A stretch of DNA of 64,000 nucleotides from Biomphalaria glabrata (lineage: Eukaryota; Mollusca; Gastropoda; Planorbidae), in contig NC_074711.1 in the NCBI RefSeq assembly GCF_947242115.1, positions 60,693,309 to 60,757,308 of the forward strand, read 5' to 3'. Below are positions 11,532 through 22,178 of the stretch, in pieces (positions within the stretch are counted from its first letter, which is position 1; each line of letters starts with the position of its first letter). Under the pieces are notes generated by a model. That model made no database searches and was not told the origin of the DNA. It saw nothing but the letters and a program-made list of their open reading frames with translations. The position numbers and the translations under genes were made by a program.

Positions 11532-12367
11532 TTAGAGCGTATACTTTATACCTTACATTATTTACTTTATATCTTATAGGCCTACGGCTTATGCTTCTTA
11601 TTATGTTTTAATTGGTTTGTGTAGCCAACTATTTGTATACAGAATTTGATTATTTTTTCTTTGTACTAATTTAAAGCGGCGGCGTACTTTATTCTTTTTT
11701 TTTCCGTTTCAGATGGGCGGGGGGGGGGGGGGGGGTTATTATATGATTTTCTTTTGACAATTAGGACCTATGTCTTGCTCAAATTATGCGAAGTAGGATT
11801 ATACAAAATGGCATTGCTAGTACAAATTTCTCAAGCGAATATACAAGGCAATAAGCTGGGATTGTCTGAATGTAAAAAATAATTGCAATGGAATAGTATT
11901 CATATAGTGTTTTTCTGTTGTTTTTTTTTTGTTGTTGTTGTTGTTTTTTTTTTTTGGTTATTCCTCTGTCCTCCGTTGGTCACCAATTGAACCACGCCGT
12001 GCATATGACAACCATGATAGCGCTTTCTTCAATTAAGCCGATAACATTCAACAAATTAGTTCGATCGACGCGTGGTGGCGCTACAGCACACGCATACGAT
12101 TTAAAAAAATGAAATAGGTTACTTAGAGTAGGGGAAAAAAACTTGGGGAAAATAAGGGGGTGGGGGAGAGTTGGCACAGTGTGAATGCTGGGATAGGAAG
12201 ATTTGAGGAAACGAATGACAAAGGGAGGTAGTGCTTAAGACGCTAATGTCCACTGATAGAGAATGTACTCACTTATCCAATATCACAAGATAAGAAGAGT
12301 CTAGTTCTCCGGAATAGCTTGGTAGTGGACAATAATGGAACATCTTGTCAACTTAGACAAGCTTACT
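11532..12367. other. Intergenic stretch with homopolymer tracts
   Basis: Holds a long G-run (about 11716-11737) and a T/TTG-rich tract (about 11915-11955). No gene was recognised. The open frames near 11918-12177 overlap on opposite strands and look accidental. Confidence 0.45.
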
Positions 12368-13065
12368 CAGGGACGGTCCTACAGATTGCAGGCCCTATGC
12401 GAAACGGATTGCGCGCGGCCAAGTCTTGTTAGGGCTAAGGATAATAAGTGAAAATTATGATTTTGTATTAGAAAAAAAAATTGTCTATGCATTTTATGTA
12501 TACTTTAGTAAGTTCTGTCAAATTAACTTTACGAGCCATCTACATTAGATAGTAGTTTTCCAATAAAAAGCCGATAAACATTCAGATCTGCCATTTAGAT
12601 TTACTATCGACTATCAAAATATCGCTTTTGTTTTTGCTTATATTTAAGTGGTCGAGATAGATTTAGATCTATTTTTGTATGCCAGTGACTATTAAACTAA
12701 ATTAAGTATTTAAACTTTTTGTTTTGGTTAAAATTCGCCTTAATATTACATTTTTATTAAATGAAAGCTGACGAAGCCGGGTTTTTTTTTTTTAAATCCC
12801 TAGTAGGATTGACGTATTCAATACTGAATGACACACCGAAATGACTGTTTTAAATGAGATTTGCATAGGTTTTCAGAAGGTCTTAATAATTTCAGGACAT
12901 TTTCATGACTTTTTCCAATATTTTGCAATTTTGGGAAAATTCCAGGAACCTTTTAATAATACGTTAAAATGGTTTAATTTAATAATTTGCTCCTAGAATT
13001 TGCGCGGAGCCTATGAAAGTGCTTGGCCCACTGCGGTGGATAGGTTGCAGCTAAGACCGGCCCTG
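12368..13065. mobile_element. Non-autonomous hAT element (698 bp) with 8-bp target duplication
   Basis: The left end CAGGGACGGTCCT and right end GACCGGCCCTG are imperfect terminal inverted repeats. The flanks carry the perfect 8-bp duplication AGCTTACT (12360-12367 and 13066-13073), the hAT signature. No transposase is encoded. The terminal and subterminal sequence (GGCCCTATGCGAAACGGAT at left, GCGGAGCCTATGAAAGTGC at right) matches the 439-bp element at 19178-19616 and the half element at 23436-23739, so the three form one family. This copy has extra internal sequence. Confidence 0.92.
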
Positions 13066-13950
13066 AGCTTACTTGTAGAAAACATTTTATTGTATATGTT
13101 AAGTCAAGAAAACAATATTATAAAAGATCATCTTAAATATTAAGTGAATAATATTTTTTACAAAACATAATGATCATATTAATGTATAATAATAGAAGAC
13201 AAATCCTTGACAGTACAAAGTCGTACAAGTGCTCATTCTTCCCTAGTGTCATTAGATGACAAACTGAACTACATGACTGATCCAAACTAATTGATACAAC
13301 TACGGTTAAAATAGGCTTTGTTTTAAAAAGTATTTGTTTTGTTCTTTTTCTTTCAAGTTACAAAAATAACAGGCCTACTACTAATAAGAAACTAACCTAT
13401 GAAATAAATCATGAATTAATTATTCCTTATCATTAAGAGTTATTTTAAACTATGCACGCTAGAGCAATCGTTATTTTAAAAATAAAAATCTATCTGTATT
13501 CTGATATGTAAAAAAAATTATTGTTGTTTTTCATAATATTACAAACTAGTTTTGAAACCCACTTTATAATTATATTATTGGTGGACTTTCCACACTACGG
13601 GTGAACATTGTCTTGAGATTTTATTTGTCCCAGAGATGAAGAGAAAAAGATAGGAAGAAATATGATATAACATAACCGAAAGAAAAACATAAGATGATAA
13701 ATAGAGAAAGATTCGGAGAGATTTTGATATGTATAGACAAAAAAAGCAATGTCAAAGACGCCATGTTGAAGGTTCACTGTTACCAACTAAATAATAAGAT
13801 ACTAAAAGCGAAATAGTTCAGTAATTAGATTCTACACAGCTGAAAGTGCAAACAAAATTTGGTTGAAATGAAATGCTTCCCTTTTATATACTTCCGTTTT
13901 CTCTACACCGGATACCTGAGATGAACTCCTATTGAAAAATCAGAGCAGGA
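13066..13950. other. AT-rich intergenic stretch, nothing recognised
   Basis: The open frame at 13595-13786 (minus) shows no recognised domain. No repeat or transposon end was seen. Confidence 0.45.
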
Positions 13951-13954
13951 AGGA

Positions 13955-14195
13955 CTAGTCCTCCCGTAGTGCTCTGGCAAGAAACTTAGCCGTCCGGCGT
14001 AGTGCCTCATAGCTACCATACAAGTCGAGTGACTGCACAGGCAAGTCCCCCCTTAGCTCGCGGAGCTGGGGACACTCGTACAAGACATGCGACATTGTTT
14101 CGACGCTCTCTCCACAGTGACGGCATCGGGAGTCAAAGTTAGTGCGGAACCGGGCAAAGTATGCCCCAATAGGACACACGGATACACCCTAAGGC
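13955..14195 (-). mobile_element. LINE C-terminal zinc-binding fragment
   Basis: The 74-codon open frame contains CRHCGESVETMSHVLYECPQ. This is the CxxC...H...C zinc-binding motif that ends ORF2 in several non-LTR clades (R1, I, Jockey-like). The frame ends soon afterwards at 13955, as a natural C-terminus would. Upstream catalytic domains are absent, so this is a 5'-truncated copy. It differs in sequence from the zinc fragment at 8691-8995 and is probably another family. Confidence 0.72.
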
Positions 14196-14371
14196 ACCAA
14201 GGGGCTTACTGTTTATAGATTAGCGTTTGTGTGTGTGTAGATTTGATATTGCATCCAATACACAATACGCCATTGTATTCATATTATTGCAAAAACTTGT
14301 TATAGATTAGGTTACGGATAATCTGCATATATTGTGACATTGCAAGCTTTTGTATGGAAGTATTAAAAAAA

Positions 14372-14768
14372 AAGCGGTTCTCAATCTTCTTTTGTTCCGT
14401 GACCCCAATACAATTCCTCAATAGGAGGCGACCCCCAACCGTAAAATTATTTTACCTCATAAATTGGATTTTGCTAATGTTGTAATACCATAATCAAAAT
14501 GTTTATATCTGATATTCATTATGTATTTTCATTTTTAGAAATTAAACATAGCTATAGCTCTGTATTGTTTTCATTGTAAAATAAGACCCCTCGCTGGATC
14601 GAGGGGGAAACTGCTGCATTTCTAATACTATCTCTTGATTTCTAGTAGACCAAACACTTACAAATTATCCATGGAGCCTACAGAGTTCTCCCTGTTGCCT
14701 AAGTAAGGAGGCGCGAACAGTTTTGTTCGTTTAAGGGCGCACTACCTGTAAAACTTTGAGAAACGCTG
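14372..14768. mobile_element. hAT-type MITE (CAGCGGTTCTCAA-like ends)
   Basis: The left end reads AGCGGTTCTCAATCTTCTTTTG followed by GTGACCCC. The right end reads CTTTGAGAAACGCTG, nearly its reverse complement. This terminal pattern is typical of Charlie/SPIN-like hAT elements. About 400 bp long and non-coding. No clean 8-bp duplication could be found, since the left flank is poly-A. Confidence 0.65.
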
Positions 14769-15594
14769 CTTAATTGCTACAAAAATATTGTTGCAATTAG
14801 ATTTGTAAACACGCCAACGTTAATGCTATGGTTGAGCTTGTTTCTGTCTCCCTAGATCAGGGATTCTCGGGGCTAATCTTTGCAATAATACAACGAATGT
14901 GATCTTCTGCATCAAGATTAGGCCTACTTCTAAACTTAGACTTACTAGTTAATAAGCTGGAAAACTCAATTTTGCAAAGACATGTGGCTGTAAATGGAAG
15001 AAGAAGAAGGTGCAACACATCTCCGACAGAACGTGGTAGGACTACAAACAATAAGTCAGAAATGTGTAACTAACATACAGAAACTTTTTTTAGCTTCATC
15101 GCTATTAATGAGTGCAATTAACTCTTTCTGCGAGACCTCCGGAATAACTTTAGCTTTCTGAATGGACTACTGGCCAATTCAAACGGGATGTCAGGTGTAT
15201 TTGGACAGTGGGATGAAATGTCTGCATGCATGTGCTTATGTTCCTTCACAGAATTAATGTCATTTTCCTTATAGAAAGCAAATAAGGTTGGCAACATGTA
15301 AATTTTATTTTGTCCCATTTTATTTGACAAAGTTGAAGTTTCATTTGAAAGGAAATGATCTGCTTTAATCTTAAATCTTCACCATGAACGCAATAGCGTT
15401 AAGTCTCGCATTTGATAGTAATTTCAACTATTTGTGAGTAAAAAAAATCGGAATCAGATAGGTCGCACCTAAATTAAATGAAAGGCAATGCCTATTCTAA
15501 GCTATCCCGATACGACCAACTTATTGTTTTTTTAACCTGTAAAACGGAACAACAAATTGCGACCACATATGTTCACTGAAGGTGAAAATTGGGA

Positions 15595-15812
15595 CCAGTT
15601 AAATTTGTCCTCGTGGAGTGTCGCCAGAGTGTCGCCAGAAAATGTCGATCATATAATTTAAAACTGCATACTTTATTGATAGGCCCGAACAAGACAATGT
15701 ACCCAAAATACCCATATAAAAGAAAAACTATATGGAGAGCTGCCTGAACTGGAAATTACTGCACAGTTCACGTTAGATATTAGACTAGTCATTAGAACAT
15801 TTCAACAACAAA
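15595..15812 (+). mobile_element. I-like LINE C-terminal scrap
   Basis: The plus strand reads KEKLYGELPELEITAQFTLD near 15718-15780. This is similar to QKLYGDLPDLETTAQFIAD encoded by the minus-strand fragment at 41890-42490. Upstream sequence (about 15610-15715) aligns poorly but in order with the CPFGASPDNADHFLQ region of that copy. Heavily decayed. Confidence 0.6.
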
Positions 15813-16105
15813 AAATAAGAACGCAGAATATTAATAAGAAGAATAACTATTGTCAATATGTGTACTGTAACAATTAAAATTGTATCTGCAACATCTAGTT
15901 TGATTGACATGAAGACCTACCAATGAAATACGATGGCTACCTTCAAACAATAATGTTCCACTCACGAGCGTCCTCTCTCTAGCAAATTGTCTGTGTTCTT
16001 AATAGTATCACCCCGCCCCCTTTTTAAATTATTGAATTGAACAATCGTTTCATAATTCGTTTCATAATTCTTAAATTAGAATAATGTCCTTTTGCTGTGT
16101 GGGCA

Positions 16106-16380
16106 CAAATGTAAATGTTTATCAGCTATGTACAAATGTAAATGTTTATCAACTATGTACTAATGTAAATGTTTATCAACTATGTACAAATGTAAATGTT
16201 TATCAACTATGTACTAATGTAAATGTTTATCAACTATGTACTAATGTAAATGTTTATCAATTATGTACTAATGTAAATGTTTATCAACTATGTACTTATG
16301 TAAATGTTTATCAACTATGTACTAATGTAAATATTTATCAACTATGTACAAATGTAAATGTTTATCAACTATGTACTAAT
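16106..16380. repeat. 27-bp minisatellite, about 10 copies
   Basis: The unit includes AATGTAAATGTTTATCAACT with 27-bp period. Being a multiple of three, it makes a 113-codon frame with a repeated nonapeptide (VNVYQLCTN), which I regard as an artefact. It lies inside the degraded hAT element. Confidence 0.93.
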
Positions 16381-16529
16381 ATGCTTTTTTACAACAAATT
16401 AGAAACGACAAAAAAAATTCGTTGAAGAAAGACGAAAAACCCAAATTTCTATTGGGCTTAGGCGACCCCTGGCAAATGGTCGATCGACGCCCAAAAGGGT
16501 CGCGACCCACAGGTTGAGAACCCCTAATT

Positions 16530-17014
16530 TAGAAGCCATATATTTTTAAAAGAGCAATATTCTACAAACTTCAATGATTGAATTGTATGTTTTTAAAAGA
16601 CATTCCTACAGTTTGTCTGTCATACTGATAACACCATTTTATATTCTAGTTCAACTTGTAGTTATTAAGCTCTATTCCGCCCTGACACACAAATATTGTT
16701 ATCTTCTGCGTGATTTTAAGTCCAGATGTCTCAATCTGTGTTCCACGGTTCGTTCTAAAAAAGGCATTGGAAATAGATCAATCAGCTGATGTAACTTTGC
16801 AAGAGTATGCTCAACATGAGAATATTCTTAAGTTATCTCCTAGAACAACGCCAACCCGACATTAAAGCATCTCAAAGTCAAAGGCTCAGTGCTCTTTGCA
16901 TCTATAGGGTGCACTAGAATGGCCATTAAAAGAAAAGTTTTGCTTTCTGCGAATTTTAACCAGTGGAAAGTATTTTTTCAGAGGCAAGAAATTTGAGATA
17001 AGCTCTTCATATAT

Positions 17015-17105
<91 letters not shown>

Positions 17106-17452
17106 TAAGAGCTCTTTCAAATAAAAATTGCTTTAATCATAATCATTTCTGGAAAATAATTTAGCCAATCTCTGTTCCACAAAACCGAAGAACGGCTATG
17201 GTATTGTGATCTGAAGAAGACTTCACACTCATGCTTCTAATTCTCCTCGCTATGCATCCTGACACTGAGACCTAGTTCTACACTATAATTAATAGACCCT
17301 AGTGAAAACCTACCTACGATGAACGGCCTGATCGACCAAGACTTCCAACAAGGGTTAAAGTTGTTCAAATGGACATGTTTGAACCTGCAAGCAAGACCTC
17401 ATCAAATGTAGCACATGGAAAATAATAATAAGGCTTGTCTTTGAGACCCATG
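16530..17452. other. Intergenic stretch with a long (TA)n tract
   Basis: Holds an almost pure (TA)n microsatellite at about 17015-17102. No gene or other repeat was recognised. Confidence 0.6.
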
Positions 17453-17453
17453 A

Positions 17454-17600
17454 TTAATTAGGAGTGCAGTATTTCCCGTGTCTACGCAGCCCCAGCTTCG
17501 ATATACATAATTTGTGACATTTAGCGCTGACATAACCGTGGTCCGCCGGTGGTCGATTTAGACTTTCTTTTCGCCGTCTACATCTGTCCACTTGAATGGT
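17454..17600 (-). mobile_element. LINE C-terminal tail with a C2H2-type finger
   Basis: The minus frame ends RRRKESLNRPPADHGYVSAK and CHKLCISKLGLRRHGKYC. This is the C-terminal finger common in one group of invertebrate non-LTR retrotransposons (a basic spacer, then CxxxC-x(9)-RRHxxxC). The first cysteine position of the usual CxxC pair appears altered, since a serine is found. The G-run upstream (about 17600-17620) probably marks the edge of the fragment. Confidence 0.5.
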
Positions 17601-17654
17601 AAGGGGGGGGGGGGGGGGGGCGAACATGTTGAGCTGTAATAAAGTCGACGTCAC

Positions 17655-18458
17655 AGAGGTGCCTCACGGAAACGTGGCAAAGAAATGAATGAACATGGTG
17701 CACCAACTGCACCTTTACAAACCAACGTGCCAGAAGGAAGAAGCCTAAATCTCAGTATGAATAATTCAATGTACGTTTCTTATGCTGTTTTTAAATCCTT
17801 TTATTTATCCTTTTTTTACGTTAAAACTCGTGTAAGTCCAAAGCAACGTGTGCCCTCAACTAAAAGGCGTATTAGCTGTTTATGTTCTAAAGCACTACCA
17901 TGTGTGTTACTAAAGATGACTTAGTCTGCTCTGTGGTCCGACACGCGCGTTGCAAATCAATCCGCTGTTTTTTTTTAACCGTTTACCCCCTTTGACTGCG
18001 CAGAAGAAAAGACTAACTCTTGATCTTCTGTATCCTTTAAAGATTAACTTGTGGAGAGAAACTAAATGGAACAGAGAACGAGAAAATGAAATACTAGATT
18101 TAAATATTCACCATCCCCTACCAAAAAAAAAAACAACAACTATTCACATGACAATTAAAACACCTTATTTTTTAATACCAATGATAACATATTCAAATAA
18201 TAAAACTCCTACACCTAAGCATGGGTTTTGAATGCAAGCAGACAAAAAAAAACATTTATCATAACATTTGATTTGTGTCTGTACACGAAGAAGCCTGCAA
18301 GTCCGTACTTCGTATTGAGTAGGCTGGCTCTGATTTATCTTGGTTTGATATTGTTGAGTTTCTTTGTTAGTAAAAGGGTCATACTCTTCTGGAGATTATC
18401 ATAAAATGGAGCCAGAATACAAATAACAAGCTTTTTGGAGCATCCGGTTTACAGTATA
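17655..18458. other. Intergenic stretch, nothing firm
   Basis: Two open frames (17685-17924 and 17950-18231) lack recognisable domains or a splice context that I trust. Confidence 0.4.
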
Positions 18459-18758
18459 CAGTGGCGTAACTAAGGGGGGGGGGATGGGGGGAGAATTTTA
18501 AAATCCCCCCGGGCCCCCACCTGGGGGTCCCCAAATGGGTGTCCGAAATTTATTTGTAAATACATAAATTAATATATTTGATTGACAAATAGTGTCAACG
18601 GGTGTCTTTTTTTTTTTTCAATATTTATTGATTAAATTTATCACAAAGACTAAACCTAGATCTAGGTCTATCAGTACGTTGACGTTGTTGACATTTTAAA
18701 AAAAAATTTTCCCACAGAGATCAAAGTTTTTTTTAAAGTTAGTCTTCCATTTTAAACT

Positions 18759-19060
18759 TTGTTGCCACGAATAAAACTGCATGATATGCAGCGAATTCCA
18801 GGTATCTTGTTACCTTATCTAATAACAGATCTAAATGGCGAGTATTTTATGGCTACACTAATTAACCTTGAAGCAAAATTTACAGAATCTAGTTTAACAG
18901 ATCTAAAAATTATTCTTAATAATGCTAGAATAGTCCATTATTCGGGTGTGGCGTCTATAATTTCAGAATTAAACTTCACACTCGAGTTATTACCCCTCTA
19001 TTCATCTTTCCTCAATCCAATGGAAACTCTCTTTTTATTTCCATCTAATCCTTTTGCTTT
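18759..19060 (+). pseudogene. IS630/Tc1-like DDE_3 transposase fragment
   Basis: The 109-codon open frame encodes ILNNARIVHYSG followed by LELLPLYSSFLNPME. These correspond to the second acidic and the last (glutamate) catalytic blocks of DDE_3 superfamily transposases (usual forms MDNARIHHS and LPPYSPFLNPIE). The second aspartate is replaced by asparagine (LNN for MDN), so the fragment would be inactive. The N-terminal DNA-binding region and the first aspartate block are missing. IS630/Tc1 elements duplicate TA, whereas the surrounding element has an 8-bp duplication, so this piece is foreign to its hAT host. Confidence 0.7.
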
Positions 19061-19177
19061 CGCACAAAACATAAACAAAAAACAATGACGTAATATCATA
19101 TAATATTAGCACATCCTTCCTTTTGAAGTTATTATCATACCCTTCCTTTTAAAGTTCTTAAGAGTGATATCTACTAG

Positions 19178-19616
19178 CAGGGCCGGCCCTAGCATTTGCG
19201 GGGCCCTATGCGAAACGGATCGCGCGGGGCGTAGTCTGGGTAGGGATAAGCATAATGTCAAAATAATTTTTTTTTTGAAATAGAAAATAGGCCTACTTTC
19301 GTCTTTGCAATAAATTTTTATCAAATGAAAGCTCGCAATGGCACTTTTTATTTATTGGCACCCCAAAATGTCAATTTCGTCTATTCTTTAGGAGATTTGA
19401 ATAAATTCAAAAAAAGTTCAGGACTTTATCGTATATTTTGCCTTTTCATGAGATTTTCTGGAGGCCCGGAAAATCAGGAGGTCGCAAAATCCCTGTTATT
19501 TTATATACGTTTTAATGGTTTAATTTAATAATGTACACTTAGAATTAGCGCGGGGCCAATGAAAGCGCGGGGCCCACTGCGACCGCATAGGCTGCAGTGG
19601 CCTAAGGCCGGCCCTG
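19178..19616. mobile_element. hAT MITE (439 bp) nested in the larger hAT element
   Basis: The ends CAGGGCCGGCCCT and AGGCCGGCCCTG are inverted repeats. They are flanked by the perfect duplication TCTACTAG (19170-19177 and 19617-19624). The element is non-coding and has the same termini and subterminal blocks as 12368-13065. It is therefore a secondary insertion, younger than the sequence it interrupts. Confidence 0.94.
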
Positions 19617-19779
19617 TCTACTAGGAACTTTAACAATTCGTCCACTTCTGATTGTCTTGACTGGCACAAGTTCTCTAGACGTTGGTTTATAACTGTCTGT
19701 TTCGTTTGTTCCAACAGTTTGCAGTTAATTGTCTTCATCGGTATCATAGTACCCAGAGATGTCTTCATCGAAACCCTTA

Positions 19780-20185
19780 TGTAAAAAGCGTTGATTTCTT
19801 CTGTATGTTTTTCCATCGTTTGTCTTTATGATGTAAGATCTGGGTGCTGAATGTTTTTTTTTATTGCAACTGCTTTCTGCCATGTTTGACCTAGACGAAC
19901 TCTCCGACAGAATAATCTTTAGGTAGTCTTGCTTTTGCATCGTATTTCACTTTGCTTTTCATCTGTCGTTCGTTGAGTAATGTCTCTGCATTTTCAGCTA
20001 CCGATGGTTTCAATAGTTTGGGATCAGTTGGAATGATTCCCTGAGTCTTCTACTCGTCAGCAGTTGTGATGGTGAATACGGCAGTCCACTTATCGTAGTA
20101 TTTCTATACTCGATCATAACGAGATATGGATTTTTCCCACTTTTGTATGCTCTGAATCCTTTTGCTTTCACACAAAACATAAACA
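19780..20185 (-). mobile_element. Ty3/gypsy LTR-retrotransposon integrase fragment (fossil)
   Basis: Minus-strand frames match the end of the integrase core (NPYLVMIEYRNT, SPSQLLTSRRLR) and the C-terminal integrase region (YIIKTNDGKTYRRN) of invertebrate Ty3/gypsy elements. The fragment is broken, and no LTR, gag, protease, reverse transcriptase or RNase H was found near it. It lies inside the hAT element and next to the MITE target site. Confidence 0.8.
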
Positions 20186-20264
20186 ACCAACAATGACGTA
20201 ATACCATTATAATATTAGCACAGAAAATTAAGAATGTTTTGCTTATCTGGAATTCTGGTCAAAG

Positions 20265-20900
20265 CTCCTGCGCCCAATTAATATAGTTCAGAAGAACCTA
20301 CAAAAGTCTGGACTGCATATACGCGAAGCTGCTAAAGAAATTAGTAGGCCTACCCTTTCATGCTTTCTGCAAAATGATGAGAAACTGACAAAAACCCAAT
20401 CCATCGAAAAAGCAAAAGAAGGTAGTGAATACTATGGATTCCCTGTAATCAAAACAATCAGAAGAAGTTGAGTCAATAAAACTGCCATTCAAACGTGTTG
20501 CGACAGAAGTGCGGACAGATTTCATATGGAGATGAAGGGCAGATTCCAAAGGCTGGAAAGAAAATGGATACCTTTGGGTTTCTTCTTGAACCAAGACACC
20601 TGTTAGATGAAGACACGCTTATGACAAACTGTGCTATTTTTCCTGTTTGTATGATGAAATAAATGGAAAAATCGCTTTTTCAATGATGTCATTGATGCAC
20701 GAGCACTTTTCATCAACAAACCAGTAATACAATCACCAATAGACATATTGAGGAAACAGACTTCATATGGTAATTACGTGTGCTCAAAGTATCGATGTAG
20801 TTGATGTTATAGATGTCTTTGCTGCACAGAATGCACGACGTGAAGCGATATCAATTGAGATTTGTCACTTGTGCATTATTTAACTAATAGACAACGGTAT
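20265..20900 (+). pseudogene. hAT transposase remnant (ZMYM1-like)
   Basis: The plus strand reads VQKNLQKSGLHIREAAKEIS and later EYYGFPVIKTIRR. This pattern matches the mid-region of ZMYM1/hAT transposases, in which a helix with LQ...L/IR.A follows RT-like spacing before a basic cluster. Multiple stops and frame changes follow, and the BED finger and DDE catalytic residues are not recognisable. It probably belonged to the enclosing hAT element. Confidence 0.5.
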
Positions 20901-21083
20901 TATTCATTAAAAGAGTCTTGATGATTACTTTTTGTTAAGTTTACTGATATATTGAACCAATTTGATTTGGGGCTTATATATTTTTGCGTACATTATCTCA
21001 TGTCATATGTCGAATGTCAAAATGCAAGGGGCCCCCAAAGAGGTCAATCCCCCCGGGCCCCCAAATCCCTAGTTACGCCCCTG

Positions 21084-21598
21084 ACAGTATACTGAAGTAG
21101 TGGAGATTGTTGGTGTATCCGGTGTACAAACTAAGGAAGTGTGGATGAAATATGTTTTTTTAAAAGTTATAAGCACATACCTTTCTAGAGTATACCTGGA
21201 ATGGATGCACAGAGCGCTTTACACTACAAAAAAAAATGTGAAAAACTTCAAAAAGCTGAAACAAGGTGTTTTGTAAAGTAGATATAAGAAGTAAAGTTTT
21301 TTTTCCAAACCTAACCTATGTACCATATAATACTAATAATCCTTCTAATGTTTAGTCCAATACATTGAACCTCATTAATAAGAGCGCACTAGTCTCAAAA
21401 TTATTTTGCAATTTTTATATCCAGAATTTAGATCTAAAAAGATCTAAATAATGAATCTATTTAAATGTAAAGTCTAAAATTGTATTTAAAATCAACAGGC
21501 TTGAATTATTTAGATCTAGAACTGTCTAAACATCATCTCATAGAAACTAAAAGCCATTATATCGCCGACACAGCATTATCCTCCACTCCACGCAAGAA
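21084..21598. other. Intergenic stretch, nothing recognised
   Basis: No gene or repeat was recognised apart from the right target duplication of the hAT element at its start. Confidence 0.45.
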
Positions 21599-21712
21599 CA
21601 GCGTCAATACAGTTGGGGATCACGGCGTCAGTGCAGTCTGAGATCACGGCGTCAATACAGTCTGGGATTACGGTGTCAATAGAGTCAGGGATCACGGCGT
21701 CGCAGGCTCTGC
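21599..21712. repeat. About 25-bp tandem repeat, 4-5 diverged copies
   Basis: Units contain GATCACGGCGTCAATACAGT, with substitutions between copies. GC content is higher than in the flanks. Confidence 0.8.
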
Positions 21713-22076
21713 TAGGGTGTACCACTTTGTGCTGCAAACTTTGTAAGGGTCGCCAGATCCAGATTTTTCTTCAAGGTTGACTCCCGAAGCCTTTCCCATG
21801 TTTGGGTATAGCTTCAAGGCAGCGGAATTTTGAATTAAGTTTTCCTTTGCATAGGTGTATAGCCAGTAAAAGCTAACAAGCCCTTCCTGACCGAAGCTTA
21901 CTGGTTTAGGCGCCAGTTACTCGACTTTGTCTCTTTTCCTGTAAGTGAAAACAGTTCCGTTGGAATTAAAATCTGAGCTACACGTGCAAGTCAGGAGTTA
22001 GACTACTTGTCAGACGCATGTCATTGGAAGCCTTTTAAGTATCTTTTACCACTTCTAGTAATAACAACCTTATGGA

Positions 22077-22150
<74 letters not shown>
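22077..22150. repeat. (TA)n microsatellite
   Basis: An almost pure TA dinucleotide run with one interruption (TATGTA) near its start. Confidence 0.97.
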
Positions 22151-22151
<1 letters not shown>

Positions 22152-22178
22152 ACAAGGTCTGAAAGGGGAACTTTACTT
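22150..22178 (+). mobile_element. SINE 3' tail scrap
   Basis: CACAAGGTCTGAAAGGGGAA follows the TA tract. The related string ATCACAAGGTCGAAAAAGAG can be read on the minus strand at the 3' end of the SINE at 61106-61368, so this is a short tail fragment. Confidence 0.45.

Larger units (their letters stand above)
14858..16526 (-). mobile_element. Degraded hAT transposon with ZBED5/SCAND3-like transposase C-terminus
   Basis: On the minus strand, 14857-15051 encodes LLPFTATCLCKIEF then SKSKFRSR, matching the C-terminal dimerisation region of hAT transposases of the ZBED5/SCAND3 type. A second frame (15118-15330) includes MLPTLFAFYKEND, consistent with the region just upstream in such proteins. 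The right end (16435-16526) reads, on the minus strand, AGGGGTTCTCAACCTGTGGG, a typical hAT 5' terminus. The left end CAGGGATTCTC is at 14858. No matching 8-bp duplication was found. Between these parts lie a LINE scrap (15595-15812) and a 27-bp minisatellite, so the element is old and mostly deleted. Confidence 0.6.
18459..21083 (+). mobile_element. hAT transposon (2.6 kb) with 8-bp duplication and nested insertions
   Basis: The left end CAGTGGCGTAACTAAGGGGG and right end CTAGTTACGCCCCTG are inverted repeats. Both are flanked by the perfect 8-bp duplication ACAGTATA (18451-18458 and 21084-21091). Plus-strand remnants of a ZMYM1-like hAT transposase lie at 20265-20900. The interior also holds an IS630-like transposase fragment, a 439-bp hAT MITE with its own duplication, and a gypsy integrase fragment. 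A segment of about 68 bp occurs twice (19046-19112 and 20157-20222). The perfect outer duplication shows that the outer element moved as a unit or was inserted rather recently. The inner parts came before or after. Confidence 0.88.

Noticed and set aside
16084-16425. 113-codon plus frame with a nonapeptide repeat
   Set aside because: Generated by a 27-bp minisatellite inside a degraded hAT element; no family resemblance.
17685-18231. Two plus-strand frames that might be exons
   Set aside because: No recognisable domain, no convincing splice sites and amino-acid composition of AT-rich non-coding DNA.
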